Assembly (NCBI GenBank): GCA_003342815.1
Contig: PTEX01000138.1
Location: forward strand, 625,571-689,570
Direction of reading: 5' to 3'
Length of the DNA stretch: 64,000 nucleotides
Source: Eudromia elegans
Taxonomy: Eukaryota > Chordata > Aves > Tinamiformes > Tinamidae
Shown: positions 62,329-64,000 of the stretch, piece by piece
How positions within the stretch are numbered: position 1 is the stretch's first letter
Layout of the letters: each line of letters starts with the position of its first letter
Notes under the pieces: generated by a model
Database searches by the model: none
Told to the model about the DNA's origin: nothing
The model's input: only the letters and a program-made list of their open reading frames with translations
Made by a program: the position numbers and the translations under genes

Positions 62329-64000
62329 CTGCAACGACAGCGCGAACGCCTCGTGAGCTGCTGGTGCTCGGAACCTCGCGCCACCACGTGCGCCGGCGCC
62401 CGCAGCCTCCTACCCGCGCGCTTCCGCGTGCCGCGGGCCTCAGCTCTGTCCTTCGTGTTGCATCACCTCAACCTGCAGCTCGGGCGGCCAGCTCACCGTG
62501 AAGAGCAGGTCTGTTCCTGCTGGACCAACACGGAGACCGCTCGGTGTCCCCACGGCCGCTGGTAGCACCACAGCAGACCCGGACCTCCCGCCGTGAGACA
62601 TTAACCCCTCGGCAGAGGACGGGCAGCTCTTCTCACATTGCAGTTACTGGTCTGGGTCAGAAAGTGCTTCTGCAACCAGAGGCCAAAGCACTTGGAAAAC
62701 AGCCGCAGGTGAGTTAACGGGCCGTGCAAGGACACGGAAGCAACGCTGGATGACGAGCAAGAGACGCCAAGTGTAAGGGAGAGCTTGTAAATCCAGAAGG
62801 ATGAAGAGGCAGCGCCAGCACAGGACCAATCTACCTCTCATGGGGCAGCGTTGCCAACGGGCTATGCTGGGGTCCAAGGTGGGAATGAGTTATTTCACTA
62901 TAAAAGTATACCCCAAAAAGGCCTGTTGGAAACACGTCCCACGTCACCAGCCACCCAAGAGGGGGAGAGATTGGTGAGCGCCTGCTTTAGTAAACTGTAA
63001 CTCAAAGGTTTCCCTAAGCTTGCAGCAGGGCTTTAGGACATCAGATTTGTCTGACAGACATAACTGAAGAGATCTTCCGCTTAGTGACAGAAACCAGAAA
63101 TCCCCCTGGACGCACGCGCAGCCTCTGCAGCATCACATCCGCAGAGGAGGCAGCTCGAGATGCCCCAGCTTTGCATCCCAGTTCCAGTAAGTCTATCCCA
63201 GCAGGAAAAGAGCAAAGAAGCCAACCCCGGCTATCTTAAAGGGAGCCTGATCTCATTCAGAAAAGGACTGCGACACATTCATTCAGCACAGCAGTGACCG
63301 CATCTTTTCTGGTCCTCCCTTCATCACTAGGAGAGGAAAAAGAAGACTATAATTATAAAATAAACTGAAAATAAGTATTCTTATTATGGAATACCTCACA
63401 GGAGTATATGACGTATAAAAAAGGGACTGAGGTGCTGTAAAGATCATATTGTCTTATATAAGGCAAGGAAACAGAATGGAATCAAAGGGTGGCAAATTCT
63501 AAATTAATAGAGAGGAATGTTTTATTCCCCATAAAAACTTTCTGCCATAAAATACCAAGAAGAAGAATTCATAATAAGAATTAGTAATTTTCAAATCAAA
63601 ACAGCATATCTGGCGTTATTTAAGCTCCTATTTCGTCAGAAAAAAATCAGTTTAAATAATTGGATGTTAAAATGATATTTTTGTCTAATTTGATGGTGCT
63701 GCTTTTCACATGATCAATCAACACTACACTCAAACACAGGCTACAATAAGACCAGCCTTCCAACCTACCTGTTCCAAAAGCTGAATCGCTTGGGATTCAA
63801 GTGGGAATGTATAAATGGGGAAATTTCTGGTCAGTAAGATGATGCTCTTTCCTTTACAAACAAGATTTTTTCCAGGCTTGCTTCCTTCCCTGGACTATCT
63901 GTTATATACAGCAGCTGCACAAAAATGTCCAAATAGCGAACAAGCAGCACAAAAATACATATTTTATTGACACCACAGTTCTACATTTCTAGTGTTATCA
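62329..64000 (-). other. RSRC1: RSRC1 intron upstream of the 52-nt exon (partial)
   Basis: This begins as a CpG-rich block (to about 62450) and becomes AT-rich from 63300. An exon-like segment at 63769-63826 is discussed in the findings. The RS-domain exons are not in view. Confidence 0.7.

Noticed and set aside
62644..62877. 77-codon minus frame rich in Leu/Trp/Arg
   Set aside because: It looks loosely like decayed retroelement coding sequence, but I could not match any motif.

Overview
The window is vertebrate nuclear DNA, almost certainly from a bird. It contains short exons with GT-AG introns, CpG-island promoters, and at least one clear CR1 LINE 3' end carrying the avian terminal motif. 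Three neighbouring protein genes, all on the minus strand, account for every coding exon I can support. They are the 5' half of GFM1 (mitochondrial elongation factor G1), a complete MLF1 (myeloid leukemia factor 1), and the 3' half of RSRC1 (arginine/serine-rich coiled-coil 1). The order RSRC1-MLF1-GFM1, all co-directional, matches the block I know from human 3q25, so this is ordinary conserved synteny. The DNA is non-coding for well over 95% of its length.

Layout. 1-2891: GFM1 exons 6 to 1 (plus-strand order) carrying the GTPase domain; exon 1 runs into a 170-base assembly gap (2892-3061) inside its CpG-island promoter. 3062-3740: short intergenic spacer. 3740-17733: MLF1, with seven coding exons, a roughly 1.2-kb 3' UTR and a promoter island (about 17400-18060) that has a perfect RFX X-box. 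18060-29600: MLF1-RSRC1 intergenic DNA with no recognised gene, although two sites look like splice signals of a plus-strand transcript. 29636-62328: the last five RSRC1 coding exons, including one intron of about 23.5 kb. 62329-64000: more RSRC1 intron; the RS-domain exons lie beyond the window.

The RSRC1 intronic half is a mosaic. AT-rich blocks dense in TAAT/TGATT homeodomain-type cores alternate with short, very GC-rich blocks, several of which contain minisatellites (15, 21, 45 and 46 bp units). In mammals the RSRC1 neighbourhood is known to hold enhancers of the adjacent homeobox gene SHOX2, so the AT-rich blocks are plausible regulatory landscape. I could not align them and offer this as inference. 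Three CTCF-like motifs (18302, 25794, 33135) may organise that landscape. I see no novel enzymatic system, CRISPR array, tRNA, rRNA or intact transposon. The long uninterrupted reading frames in the GC-rich blocks are products of tandem repeats and base composition.
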